From: Vandiemenella viatica | Lineage: Eukaryota > Arthropoda > Insecta > Orthoptera > Morabidae | DNA: 64,000 bases | Direction of reading: 5' to 3' | Assembly: GCA_031002005.1 (NCBI GenBank) | Contig: JARYHS010008074.1 | Coordinates: 13,214,924-13,278,923, forward strand | In this document: positions 48,061 through 59,400 of the stretch, piece by piece | Layout of the letters: each line of letters begins with the position of its first letter | Position numbering within the stretch: position 1 is the stretch's first letter | Translations under genes and position numbers: made by a program | Notes under the pieces: generated by a model | Database searches by the model: none | Seen by the model: the letters and a program-made list of their open reading frames with translations, nothing else | What the model was told of the DNA's origin: nothing

Positions 48061-48964
48061 TTTCTTTAGAAAATACTCAAGCTGAAGAACATCTTGGTCC
48101 ACAAATACCCTCCTTCAGACTCTCCAAAAACACCATATCGATCTTACATGAACGCAACCGCCACCCAACAAATATTGACTCAGACATGCAAATACTCACC
48201 ATAAACAACAACAAACCACAAATGCTAACATTCCATGACAACTATCACATACAAAAATCATTAACAGAAGGAAAACAAATAAAAAAGGAATACAAAAACC
48301 TCACACACCCAACACTATACAAAACACTGAAACTAAAATAAAATAGAAACATCGACATAGGCAAAACAACAATAAACAAGGACATACAAAACCACAAAAA
48401 CCACTGAAATCATCTACATTTGAAAAAACCGCTAAACAAAATGGAAGACTGAAAAAACAAAACAATACCACATAACCACACATACTCGATACTTAGTAAA
48501 CAAAACAGAATGACCATTCGCAAGAAAAACACATAGTGCAATGCTATAACGTGCAGTGTTTGAATCTGAATAATGAAGACACTTCTCACCAAAAATGCAA
48601 AAGCACTGATGATGAGAATGGAGCTAAAAGAAATGCAATAGACCACAAAATGTAAGTAGAATATAAGTTAGATAATAATTTCACTGTACTAAACACAACA
48701 TAACCTGGTTATAACCTTTGTATGTAATTAACAGAAAAACCCACTGAAGATGCTTCTGCATAAGAAGTGAAACGCGTACAGGAGATCAATAAATATAAAA
48801 AAATCAATTGCTTTGGCGTAATTTATTTATTAATTATCAGCAATGGAGGTAAATGATCCACACCATTAAGATATGTAGATATATCTAAGGTCTTTCCCAG
48901 AAGAAATGGTAAGAAAATGAAATGGATCAGGCTAAGTTTATACAGTTGTTAGTAAGAAGTGTGC
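48061..48964. other. A/C-rich retroelement-like tail
   Basis: A- and C-rich, few G on the plus strand. Contains CTGAAGATG-CTTCT-GCATA-AGAAG-TGAAACG (about 48735-48773), a stem flanked by CTGAAGA and GAAAC, followed by AATAAATATAAAA (about 48788). It looks like the 3' end of a retroelement. No domain recognised. Confidence 0.4.
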
Positions 48965-49235
48965 TCACCTTGAGCACCCATTTATTTTTTTTTATTTTTT
49001 TTTTTACTTTGGCTTTACGCCTTGTCGACGTCGAGATCATTAGAGGTGGGATGGGATTGGCGATAGGGAATGGGAAGGAACTTGGCCATGGCCTTTTTGA
49101 AGGAAGCATCCTGGCATTCACCTGGAGTGATTTTGAGTAAATAATGGAAAACCCAAATCTGGATGCCCGGATGGGGATTAGAACCGACGTTCTCCCAAAT
49201 GCGAGGCCAGAACGTTAACTGTTCACCCTCCACAA
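48965..49235 (-). mobile_element. tRNA-derived SINE (minus strand)
   Basis: The minus strand reads GCCTCGCATTTGGGAGAACG, then GTCGGTTCTAATCCCC (a degenerate RNA polymerase III B box, GGTTC-A-CC), then CATCCGGGCATCCAGATTTG, then CACTCCAGGTGAATGCCAGG. I recognise this wording from a SINE family common in orthopteran insects (memory, not searched). It ends in a T-rich stretch on plus at 48980-49010, i.e. an A tail in element orientation. Confidence 0.7.
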
Positions 49236-49595
49236 CCATATTACAATCAGGGAGGTAACGAGGCACCGCTGGGAAATGTAGTTACCAGCTCACCGTGATT
49301 GGCTTTGACATTCACTGCGCCAGCCTGTCAACGACGATACTGGAGGTGCGGGACAGAGTGAGTGGAGGGGTGAAGCGAGGCCCTATAAAAGTGCGTGGGG
49401 GCCAGACATCGCCAGTGCAGCTCTGGTGCTCCCTGCATAACATCAGACCTGAAGATGGCGGCAGAGCCAGCCACCGAAAGCTCTTGTTATTTTTCTTCAA
49501 CTCCATATGGCCGAGAACCCGTGAAGACTTCATATCATCGATACTCCATGAAAGCCTTTGTTCTCACACTGACAATATTTGTTTTGCAAAATCCC
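49236..49595 (+). promoter_or_regulatory. GC-rich retroelement terminal block with TATA box and stem-loop motif
   Basis: About 360 bases, far richer in GC than its surroundings. It has CCCTATAAAAG (49382-49392) as a TATA box candidate and, 60 bases on, CTGAAGATGGCGGCAGAGCC with ACCGAAAGC (about 49448-49482). This is the same stem-loop plus GAAA motif seen in PLE arms. It may be a retroelement promoter/terminal repeat. It lies in sense orientation inside intron 6. Confidence 0.4.
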
Positions 49596-50060
49596 AACTA
49601 AGTAATGCAATCCCACAGTGTTTTCAATCCCGCAGGATTTGCACCAACAGTTTTTTAACACATACTTATTTAAAGAACTAATAAATTATATAATAAATAT
49701 CTGTTAATTAAATTAATAAATTGATTTAATGTTAAATGATAAAAATTAACTGTTAACAATTGGCAAAATGACATTACAAATTTTTAGCCTGCCTCAAGCA
49801 TATTTCGAGGTTTTACATTTTTTATTTTAAATCTAAACCAATTTTTAAATAAATCATCAAAAATTAAAAATATTCAGTCTTAGGTCGTAACATGTGCCAC
49901 AGGTTTTTTTTTAAATTATTATTTATATATTTTATTCTAAATAAACATTTTATAACACCGAGAGAAAGCATTGTATTTCACAAAGTGAATATACTCTGTA
50001 AAGTATAGACTTGGCTCAGAATGAGATCTCATAACTCTTTGTCATTGCACACATATCTAA
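49596..50060. mobile_element. Partial copy of the 51.9-54.0 kb hAT-like element
   Basis: Shares GCAATCCCACAGTGTTTTCA, AATGTTAAATGATAAAAATTA, and AAATCTAAACCAATTTTTAAA with the element at 51898-53966, then GACTTGGCTCA and GAGATCTCATAACT. It serves as an unoccupied site for the 52107-52603 insertion. Confidence 0.7.
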
Positions 50061-50449
50061 ATATGAAATTTCATCAAAAAATTATGGCCGTTTCTGAGAT
50101 AGTAAACAGGTATATACAAGAATTTGTCATTTAAAAAGATAAATATTGTTAATCTGTATCGGATCCACTACACAACAATGTAAAGTCACCTACTACTTTT
50201 TTTTCATTCTTTGTTTCCATTGTGGTTCTCTTGTGGTTGCTGTGTCAAACCTTCTGTCTTTAAAGTATATTTTTTTCTTCGTATCTGCTGAACTTGGTAC
50301 GTCTTGTGTCCCAAGTTGTTCCTTCTTACACATGATAATTGCATATACAGACGGGTTCAAAAATTGTACTCACTGTTTGGTATTCAGTATATTCTGACAA
50401 ATTTGGCTTGAGGGTACAATTTTAAGCACTTAGAGAGAGTTATGTTAAA
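50061..50449. other. Intron 6 sequence without recognised element
   Basis: AT-rich, with no clear coding signal. Confidence 0.4.
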
Positions 50450-51320
50450 TGTTGGGATGACCACCAGCAGGTTCCAAACAAAACCAATGGTGTCAAACTA
50501 AAGACGACTATACCTGTCAGTGCACTTGCTGTAATGGCAACACAAGATACACTGATTTTTTTCAAGTAGCTCATTGATTGTAGCTGTTGTTTGTCAATAC
50601 ACATCATCCTTGATGGCCTCCCACAGGTAGAAATCCAGAGGTGTCAAATCAGGAGACTGAGGTGGCACCTCTTCACCTCTTCAACCATCTCCCTGAAATC
50701 TCGATGGTAGTGAGATGGGATACAATCTTGTTGCAGGTAAACCTTATACCACAGCATATGAAGCTACACCTGACCAGCTCTGATTCCCTCAAAGAAAAAG
50801 GGACCAATTGAATCACACGATGACAGACCAAACCACACATTAACCCCCTGGTAGATTCACTGCCTTGTCCACTATAATGTGAGAATTTTTATGAGCCCAA
50901 TAGACACAGTTGTTGCAGTTCACAGTACCATTAAGCTTGCATTGCTTCTCATCATTTCCTTGCAAATTCATCGTCCTCATGAACCATGTGCTGAAACTAG
51001 TTACAGTACTCACTCCTTCGATCCATATCATTCTCTTTCATCACATGCTACAGTCTTGGAATATACACATTCTGCATTGCACCCTTAAGAATGCTTCTGA
51101 CACTTGACCTGCTCACTGCACTTTCATGAACTCCCAGGTTCAATTATTTCTGCAGTGATTGGATGAAATGTTGCAAAACCATACCACTGGATGCAGGACT
51201 TGTAGCTGTTCCTAATCTGCCAGATCTTCCCTGCAACACATCATTAACAGTTCCAATGGCTACGAACATATCATGAATACAAACAGTTTTTGTCTATTTG
51301 GTGGTTGTATTCCAAACACT
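50450..51320 (-). pseudogene. Decayed DDE transposase (Tc1/mariner-like superfamily)
   Basis: Minus-strand fragments: NVWFGLSSCDSIGPFFFEGI (about 50850-50780), then QV-LHMLWYKVYLQQD (about 50775-50725), where QQD-PHYH holds a catalytic Asp, then HLWISTCGRPSRMMCIDKQQ (about 50660-50590), a shifted LDFYLWEAIKDD-type block. The order N-V-W, then QQDG-PPH, then SPD-TPLDF-LW fits IS630/Tc1/mariner-like transposases. Stops and frameshifts disable it. The terminal repeats were not found. Confidence 0.55.
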
Positions 51321-51889
51321 TTCTACCTCTGCCATTATACCTCTTGAATGTTCTTGCACTTTTAGTACCACTTCAATATAACCTTGCATTTCATATATGA
51401 TAACCTTATCTCTGCCATTGTTGCTACTCAGCTGTCTTCTGCACATGCAATGTACTGGATCCTGCAACCTACCCACACCAAAGTAGTAGGTACACAACAT
51501 TGTTGCATGAGATTAGTAAGTCTTTTTGTTTCCAAATTATTGATTTAAAAACAAGGAGTGCATTTTTTGGACCCTCTATATAATTTTAATTGATTTGCTT
51601 TTAGATGTCTGAAGATTCTGAATCACCTGCATTATAATTGTATTGGTCAAAAGTATAATTGAATTTGATAATATAAATTAATGTTGGTTGGAAGAGCAAC
51701 TAAAAGATTGCAGAGGCATTTCTTAGTGTAGTTTTTTCCCCAGAATATGTCTAGTGAACTGTGTTCTCAAGTGAACTCCAGCCTTTAAATACCGCATCTG
51801 TCGCAAGACATTATAAATAAATTTAAACTATGTGCTCTCATAAAAGGGGGCTACAGAACATTTTATACAAATCTGAATCTGTTTCATTT
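51321..51889. other. Intron 6 sequence without recognised element
   Basis: May include the 5' flank of the transposase above. Nothing else recognised. Confidence 0.4.
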
Positions 51890-52106
51890 GTCGATACTAA
51901 GGATCGCAATCCCACAGTGTTTTCAACCCCACGGGATCCAACGGGGATTGAACCAATCCCGCGGGATTCGCGCCAACAATCCTTTTCTCATAAATTTAAA
52001 ACGTAGTTATTTAAACCGTTAAACAATTAAATAATAAATGTCTTTTAATTAATTTAATAAATCAATTTTAATGTTAAATGATAAAAATTAGCAGTTAACA
52101 ATATTT

Positions 52107-52603
52107 GCAAGGACAGGGAAAATGACTCATCACTCACCAAAGTTGAAGGCAGCGACGAGAGAACAACATATAATACGAACACACAAATAAATAAACTCAA
52201 TATTTCGGTAGCTAACCTTATTCATGTATTTTTTTTTTTTTCAAAATTTATCTGTCCATATTTCCATATTTATATATTTAATTCCCCCCATCCCCTTTAT
52301 TACTTTTTTTTTTTTCTATCCGTTTTACCACCATCTGCGATTTATATACAATGTCTCAGTCCCACCGCCATATTGATAATCCACCCAGTCATGCAGCAAC
52401 CCCTGGTGTGTGCACACCTCCCGAGGTGCATGACTCATTTTCTATGTCATGAATAAGGTTAACTACCGAAATATTGAGTTTATTTATTTGTGTGTTCGTA
52501 TTATATGTTGTTCTCTCGTCGCTGCCTTCAACTTTGGTGAGTGATGAGTCATTTTCCCTGTCCTTGCAATTATTTTGCCCAAAGCAGTTTCCTTTTTCCT
52601 TAG
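52107..52603. mobile_element. PLE-like terminal element with 122-bp inverted arms, 17-bp target duplication
   Basis: Arms 52105-52226 and 52448-52569 are inverted copies with one visible mismatch in 122 bases. AGCAGTTAACAATATTT occurs directly on both sides (52090-52106 and 52604-52620), a 17-base target duplication. The related sequence at about 49750 lacks the insert. The arm contains ACCGAAATATTGAG and CACTCACCAAAGTTG, as other PLE ends here. Non-coding. The near-perfect arms indicate a young insertion or arm conversion. Confidence 0.82.
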
Positions 52604-53094
52604 AGCAGTTAACAATATTTTAATTGGAAAAATTACATTAATTTTTTTTGCATGTCCTAAGTAGGTTTTATATTTTTTATTTTTAAATCTAAACCAATTT
52701 TTAAATAAATACTCACAAATGGAAAATATTCAATCTTAGGTCATGCCTTAAAATACATCACATCAGTTTAAAATCATGGTATCCATAATGGCCACATTAC
52801 AAGAGGTTTATTTTTATTTTTTTTTATTTTATTTTTTTATTCTAAATGAACAAACATTCCATAACACTCTGTAAAGTGAAGACTTGGCTCACAACAAGAT
52901 CTCATAACTTTTTGTCACTGCACAAGCATGAGACTTGGCCTAGTTTTACATGAATTGTTCTTGTGAAATTCATTATTATTTCTCCTGATTCCTTGATTTA
53001 TCTTATTATATTTTATTCATTGTTATTAAAAGAAACTACTCACCAAGACATAACTGTCAAATATTTCAGTTTACTTTAAATGGCGTAACGACTT

Positions 53095-53280
53095 ATAATA
53101 AGAAAGGAGACTTTCTCGGCGTATGTTTGCAGTGAAGTCCTTGTGGATGTATCGCTGGATTTCGTTGTAAAAACACAAAATTTGACACATGAGGAAGACG
53201 ACGGAGGCAACCATCGAAGTATGATGTTTTTACAACACAATTCGGTGATAGAGCCGTGAAGGCTTCATTATAACTTTTTT
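53095..53280. mobile_element. PLE-like stem-loop module inside the hAT-like element
   Basis: GGAGACTTTCTCGGCG at about 53107 is the same end sequence as at 61788 and, inverted, 62065-62080. It continues with ATGAGGAAGACGACGGAGGC and CATCGAAGT (about 53191-53226), a decayed version of the CTGATGAAG-stem-CGAAAC module at 61976. Confidence 0.45.
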
Positions 53281-54137
53281 TGCCTTATGTCTAAATAATA
53301 ACAAGGAGTTGAAAGGACAAACTATGCTATTCATTCAAAAATAAAGTATTATGGCATTTGAACAAATTATCCCAAGAGGGGTAATCAAAACCCAGAGCGG
53401 CACATGTATGCAGGTGGCTGTTATCAAAGAACATGTGTCTCAAACGCATTGAGATGTCGTCCAAAATAACACTAAGTCAATTGTCTTTTGATAGCTGCTA
53501 AATGAATAGGTATGCAATCATTAAAATTACAATAACATTAGTTTCCTATCAATGAATAATCATATTTTCAGTAGGCAATTCAGAACGTTGTCACAATTCC
53601 TTTATCTGCAAATACAGAAAATTGAAATAATGAAACCGTGAATAAAAAGCTTTAACTGTGTAGTACAGGTAATGCGTGTGACACATAAGAAATACTCATA
53701 GTTAGAAAGTCGTACTAAATACGCAACATAACTCAAATTATAGAACTGTGTACTCAAAACAAATGTAAGTTTTAATGAATACGTAAGATTGGATTTATTT
53801 ACGTATGAATGACGAAGGTTGACAGAGACCAAGTGGGACAGTGAGTCATGCAGACTAACATACGTTTCTGCTGGATTTTGCGGATTGCGGATCCACTTAA
53901 TTTTGTGCAGGATCCGCCAGACTGTCTAATGATGCAGGATTCCGCTGTGCTGGATTGCAATCCCTAGTCAATACTGAAGGACGGACACAACAATGTAATT
54001 TATTTACTAAATCAACATGTAATAACAGTATTTATGATATGGAATTTGAAATTGTTAAGCATGGTGATAACTGCAATATTTATTTTATTTATTTATTTTT
54101 TTAAAATGCTTATTCCATAGAGAATTTTTTTTCCCAG

Positions 54138-54352
54138 GTTTCCTTGCTGCAATGGGTCAGGCTGGCGGAGGTCGAAATGAGGTGGATCCACGATTTGTAT
54201 CTATGTTCAGTGTGTTCAGCATGATTTTCCCATCAGATGACACTCTTTATCGAATTTACCATTCTATATTGCATGGACATGCTCAACCTTTTGTAGATGA
54301 AGTACAACAGCTTGTCCCTGACATTATCAAGCTGACTCTTGACCTATACAAG
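54138..54352 (+). CDS. DNAH10: Dynein heavy chain exon g (AAA3 sensor I and lid)
   Basis: Acceptor TTTTTTTTCCCAG|GT, completing a Gly codon. Protein: FLAAMGQAGGGRNEVDPRFV, then SMFSVFSMIFPSDDTLYRIY, then HSILHGHAQPFV and IIKLTLDLYK. AAMG-AGGGRN-VDPRF is the AAA3 sensor I region, and the F-SDD-L-IY-SIL helix follows. Donor AAG|GTAAAG, phase 0. The preceding intron is the largest (about 17.2 kb) yet splice sites and frame are intact. Confidence 0.94.
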
Positions 54353-54587
54353 GTAAAGTAAATTGTGTTCAAGGATATTAATCAATTGGAAACAGTTGCT
54401 TTTTAAACAAATCTGCACCAAATTTTATGTTTATGATATGGTGACAGTGGAAATACTGTTACTCAATGAAAATAATGTATTCTGTATAGGTATCCGAATG
54501 TTGAAATTTATATTTTTGTTTGTTCTGCTGGCACTAATAATAAAAGGAAGCAAATGTTGTTTAAAGCAGACACATTAAATATTTGGG
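54353..54587. other. Intron 7, start
   Basis: No recognised element. The ORF at 54363-54578 has no domain. Confidence 0.45.
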
Positions 54588-55560
54588 CAGGAGAATAACC
54601 TCTACTTACCAAAGTTCAGTATATCTGCAGCACTGAAATACAGAAAAACAGGTACACACAAAGAAATGTTTAAGCTAATATCCATTCTTCAACAGTAGAG
54701 TAATGTGGCTGCCTGATGGGGGCTGACAGCTAACTGAAGGCACAGACTGTTGACCAGTAGCTTATAGTGGGGGAAAATCAACACAGTGGGAGTTATAATT
54801 GGAAGAAAAGCTTAAATCAGAAAATTGCTAAACATATCATGGGAAAAAGTCATAGACCTGCAGAAGAAATAGGCAAAAAAACAAAAAAAAAAAAAAAAAA
54901 AAACGACAACGACACTACTCAAAGATCAGATCTGGTGAGCAGTGGTTCAGTGGGAAGAGATACAGTGAGTGAAAGAGGGAAGATTACTGGGTTTTATCTT
55001 AAATTAAAACCTGGTAGCTGTCTGGTGCCCAGTTTATACTGTTTAGCTGCTGCTTCTGCCTGAGAAGACTTTGATAACATGGGCAGTGAAGCAAGAATTG
55101 AAATTGTGTGTTGGCATGATAAGATACTGAGTGGTCAGGGTTCTGGGTAAATATGATTTTTCTATGTCCATACATTCCGATGACCAGTGAATTTGTGTTA
55201 CATGTATGAGACTGGGCTTTAGATTGCACGTTAGACGATATATTAGGTGGGAGGATGCACGTAGGGCAAGTCCTACAGTGGGGAACCTTTCCCCAGTTAC
55301 GGGGTTGGTGAAGGTGGTGAAGGCTTTGTGCATGTTACACAATTTGCAACAGGACCTGTTACAAGGAAAGGAATGTTGGGGCTGTCTTCTAAGCCGGGGA
55401 AGTCCATGTTTATGGACTAGAAGTTTTCAGAGGTCAGCTGAAACAATATCTAAGTAGGTGACAGAGGATTTTTGGGAGGAGAGTTCTGATTTCAGCGCAG
55501 GCTCAAATGAAATCATAATCTTGTTGAAGCAATTGGTTTGTTGCTTCCAGGCCTGGAAAG
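54588..55560 (-). mobile_element. Fourth Penelope-like fragment with terminal sequence
   Basis: 54600-54720 is a PLE-type end (CTCTACTTACCAAAGTTC; on minus TTGAAGAATGG-loop-CTTAAAC). The minus-strand ORF 55342-55043 encodes FTNPVTGERFPTVGLA, then SHLIYRLTC, then SFNSCFTAHVIKVF-like sequence. This resembles the PLE region around the GIY-YIG nuclease (compare TGDTFPIIGCATC and LIYQLTC at 15250-15320). The YIG motif itself is degraded. A poly-A run at about 54883-54902 interrupts it. Confidence 0.6.
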
Positions 55561-56060
55561 TACTGGGCTGTGGTTGGTTTAGAATGGTTGATTGGTTGAG
55601 CAGGTTGCGATGTGATACACTATTCTTATTTATAAACTAAATTTGGTCCATAATTGTGCGCTATATATATTGTAATTACTATGTTTGTTTACAATTGCAC
55701 TTTTAATTGTTATTAACAATAAAAGAGGAAAATATGTTGGGAGGTGATTTTAATATGGAAGTGAAAGATAAAGTAGTCCCACAGTTGAAGAAGTTGGTCT
55801 CCAGTGACCAAAAAAATAATTGTGCCATCAACAAACACACAGTATTATGGGCATGTGAACTGTTACTCATGAATGTAGAAGATGAATAATAAGTCTAAGG
55901 TCACACAAGCAGCTGTGGTCATACCAGCCACATAATCATTTTGCTGGGTTAGGTCCAGGATTCCCCCTAATCAAGCCATGTGTTTCATCTTCTACATTCA
56001 TGGGTATTTTTTTTTTTGTCCTTTAATTTTGGTAGGTTATTTGTCTGCATTATCTTCCAT
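55561..56060 (+). pseudogene. Small LINE-endonuclease-like scrap and inverted repeat
   Basis: 55735-55890 encodes GGDFNMEVKDK, like the GDFN motif of LINE endonucleases, and ends with MNVEDE and a stop. CATGAATGTAGAAGATGAA (55868-55886) recurs exactly inverted at 55984-56002. Too short to classify. Confidence 0.35.
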
Positions 56061-56479
56061 AACAGATGATCAGCTTTAGTAAAAACAGGTTGTGAGTAAA
56101 AGTTGAGATGTTCTTGATCGATGTTGCTATAGAATTACACAGTGAAGCTGCTATTCAAATAATTATCTCCTGTGACAATTTCAATAATAGTTTATTAAAG
56201 AGGGCAGTAACAACCACCTTATAAAAATTGACATACATAAAAGAAGATGCAAAAATGGAGCAAAATTTCACAGATTATACAAACAGTGATACAAATAACT
56301 CATTAAAATATAAGTGAGTCTAGCTGGACAATTTACAAGGACAATTAATATCCTGCCCAACACTCGATACATATGTGATACAGTTTGGGATGTTGTCTTA
56401 CAGATGTTTGACGTAATCATATAGATGTATGCCATAGTTGATGTAACTGCCATTGCATATCCCAAAGACTCATTGATGA

Positions 56480-56900
56480 CAGAAGCTGTCATACCCGCTG
56501 ATTGCTTACTTTTTTATATATAGTTCTATAGGTAATAAGTCTGGAGACCTGGCAAACCAAGGTAAGATATCTACAGCACAAAAACTGTCCTTAGAAACTC
56601 ATGCTGAATGTTGACTGGTTTCATGGCATTATCCTGACCAAAAATGGCCTATTGAAGTGAAACACTTCACACTATTCAACGCTCTGGTAAACTGAAACCA
56701 GTTGTAGATTACTATACACACCAAGATAGTGTCAGTTCTGGCAGCTTGTCATGAAATCCAACATTTTCACTTTCCGGTTCCCCTCCGTAGAACAGTACTA
56801 AGGTCATGTGACTCCGGATATACAGGTTTCATCACTAAAGAGAATGCACTGCCTTTACCCAACTGTTACTTCCACACACTCACATCAAAACTGCAGACAA
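56480..56900 (-). pseudogene. Possible Tc1-like transposase relic
   Basis: Minus-strand scraps CILFSDETCISGV (about 56845-56805) and ILPWFARSPDLLPIEL (about 56575-56530) match the Tc1-type FSDE-F and PWPARSPDLNPIEH motifs, in the correct order. Everything between is frameshifted. Confidence 0.45.
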
Positions 56901-56984
56901 AGTTTCAGATGTTGATGTTTCAATGGAAGATGGCCTAATGGATTTTGAGAATACAAATCATCCTTTGAAAGTAAACTAGCAATA

Positions 56985-57028
56985 GTGCGTGCGTGCGTGT
57001 GTGCGTGTGTGTGTGTGTGTGTGTGTGC
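56985..57028 (+). repeat. (GTGC)n/(GT)n microsatellite
   Basis: GTGCGTGCGTGTGTGCGTG followed by GT repeats. Confidence 0.95.
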
Positions 57029-57079
57029 GGAAAAAGAGTTCTACAGGACTACTGCTGCACTTTTCTTGATGATGCTTAG

Positions 57080-57870
57080 TTGAATTTGCACCGGACAGGA
57101 AATGAAACAATCCTCCCTTCTGTTTTAGTCATTCATAGCTTCGCATGTAGTATGGGGTCCTGCATATTCCTATTACTCCTAACATCATCAGAAAGTATGG
57201 TTAACACAGTCCAGCTAAATGTCATTTTTGTGGGTCAAACACCTTGCCTCTCAAAGACCATTGATATAACCTCTGTCAAGATCTGTAAATTGTCTATCTG
57301 GATCAAGCATATTTCCAAAGCATGCCACCTGTTGATTTCTGCTCATCTCAAAGGCAGGCTGAGTATATTGCGCACTTCACTTCTAGCTACTCAGTTCTTC
57401 TCTAACATGTATGCATTTGTTGGAAACCCTATTATCATGAGATTGCTGTCATGCTTCATCCTTGGCGCTCCCAATTTTGAGACAATATCTTCAAACTGGA
57501 TGTCTGCTATGTTGTTCACATTTTCAGTAAAGCGTTCACCTCAAATTGTCCTCAGGAATTGTATTCTTTCATCTTCATCTATATTGCTCTGGCACACTCC
57601 CACATAGAGATATTGTGCAACTTCTTTGCCAGCTGTATTGAGTAAGTCTGAACCAGCACAAATATTATTTGATGAGACAACAGTGATGGTACCAGTTTTA
57701 GAGCGTGCTTCTGCTGAAAACTTCGAAGGTTCAAGAATCACTGTCGGAGATTCAGCATCACATTTGGCATGAACATGGGGAAGCCATAATCTTTTCTTTC
57801 TTGAAATGGAGAACTCTCTCTGATTCGAAGGCGCAGACACACCAAGGCTCATAATTTTGTTTTAAACCGA
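57080..57870 (-). pseudogene. Unrecognised coding-like relic on the minus strand
   Basis: The minus-strand reading from 57852 gives SNQREFSISRKKRLWLPHVH, then CDAESPTVILEPSKFSAEAR, then DLLNTAGKEVAQYLYVGVCQ. After a stop at about 57541 it continues with related codon usage: NNIADIQFEDIVSKLGAP, then LMIIGFPTNAYMLEKN, to about 57085 with several stops. The opposite-strand 175-codon ORF is probably its shadow. I do not recognise the family. GC content and amino-acid composition look like decayed coding sequence, perhaps a retroelement ORF or processed pseudogene. Confidence 0.35.
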
Positions 57871-59211
57871 ATATAAGAGAGGTTCCAAATCATCACTGTC
57901 CCAATCGATTTTCAATACCACCATGTTCTAAGAAGTACGTGCCACAATAATGTTACTACTCTCTTCAGACTGGAAGCCTGTTCTTTGAATTTTTGCGTCC
58001 TTGTGACGTTTTCTAGTCGCCTGCATTCTTTATCTTGATTTTATTCTGGTCAGTACTTACAAATTTTTATCTGTCTCCATTTTCCTTTTCATTTCTTCTC
58101 TCCGTTATGCATAACGTTATCTTTCGCAGCGGAGGTGTTTTCCACTAATTTCATGGTTCTGCCCCAGATTTCTCATAAATTTCTGTGATGCAGTCTCTTT
58201 TCACATTTCTTCTACCATTTTAGGTGATCTTTCTCTAAAAAAAAAGCTGTGTAAGTAACTTTTGAATGTAATTCGCTCACATGATCAGCGTTGTAAATCA
58301 ATAAAATATGATACATTGTACCATAACATTGGCTGTCAAAAATGTTGCACCCACGAGCCTAATTTTGTGGTCGCGAGTGCAACCGATTGGAGTCAGGTTT
58401 ATTTCAGTTTTACTCACAGCATAAGCTATTAATCTTAATATATTTAGGGTTCTTGTTGTTACCTTCTTACTTTGTAAAAGTTAGAAAACTTTAGCGTTCT
58501 AATTATGAGAGAAAATCAAACTTTCACATATTTTTAATTCTGGGTGCAACAATCTTGCAACAACTTATCTTATGGTCAATAATACCCTACGAGTAATAAC
58601 AAATACTTACATGTTTTTGCGTGAATTAATTATTCAATGTTTTCACTATATAATCACCTGTAAAATGTGAAATCAAACTCTCGTTTTGCACTTAAATCGC
58701 CAGGTCCTGATTTTAATTTTGTTCTGAACATTCCTATGTCACTACTTTACAGCTGCGCCAAAAATTCAAATATCAACATAGGACTAGGAAAATAGTTTTG
58801 TTATAAACTATAGTCTTGTTTCTATCAGCTTAAAAGACAGCAAGAAATACAATTTAAAAAAAAATTGATGTCAAGAATCGTCTCTAGCGGAAACGTTCTT
58901 ATCTATTGTATTCTTCCCACATGTATGTTTGTAAAAAATATCATTTTGATAACTAATAATAATATAACCAGGATAAAAACTGACTGTTATTACAATGATT
59001 GTAGATGTAAAAATAGGTGTAAAGGGAAATTACCACCAGAGCATGAACTCCATTACAATTAAATTTAAATTAAAAGATAATTGTTGTGTTCCCAATGTTT
59101 ATTTTCATGTAGATAGTGCATGCATTTGCAGTGTTTTTGCTGTGGTTGTATAAGTATCAAATGTAATTACTACTTTGTAACATATTTAAAATCTCTGTTA
59201 CATTACGGCAG
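57871..59211. other. Intron 7, distal part, no recognised element
   Basis: AT-rich. The intron ends in CATTACGGCAG|ATG. Confidence 0.4.
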
Positions 59212-59400
59212 ATGATTGTGGTGAAGCTGCCTCCAACACCATCAAAGTTTCACTACATATTCAATCTGAGGGATCTATCTCGCATTGTTGCCGGTCTATG
59301 TCTTACAACTCCTGGCTACTTCAATACTGCTGACATGTTTGTTAGGGTCTGGAGGAATGAATTCCAGAGGGTGATTTGTGACAGACTAATCAATGATGCG
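59212..59400 (+). CDS. DNAH10: Dynein heavy chain exon h (AAA3 C-terminal part)
   Basis: A 63-codon, phase-0 exon. Protein: VVKLPPTPSKFHYIFNLRDL, then SRIVAGLCLTTPGYFNTADM, then FVRVWRNEFQRVICDRLIND. PPTPSKFHYIFNLRDLSR is one of the most conserved dynein heavy-chain motifs, and VRVW-NE--RV--DRL follows it in AAA3. Acceptor ACGGCAG|ATG has a weak pyrimidine tract. Donor GCG|GTGAGT is strong. The ATG at the start is an internal methionine, not a translation start. Confidence 0.95.

Larger units (their letters stand above)
51898..53966. mobile_element. hAT-like non-autonomous element with 8-bp target duplication
   Basis: Starts TAAGGATCGCAATCC and ends GGATTGCAATCCCTA, inverted repeats with two mismatches. 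Direct flanks are GTCGATAC (51890-51897) and GTCAATAC (53967-53974), an 8-base target duplication with one mismatch, diagnostic of the hAT superfamily. Subterminal sequence has repeated CCCGCGGGATT and GGATCC words. The 2,069-base interior contains no transposase; it has itself been invaded (52107-52603, and a PLE-like module at about 53095-53280). Confidence 0.8.

Noticed and set aside
57080..57607. 175-codon plus-strand ORF as a membrane protein gene
   Set aside because: No splice context or known domain; the opposite strand looks more protein-like, so this is probably a shadow.
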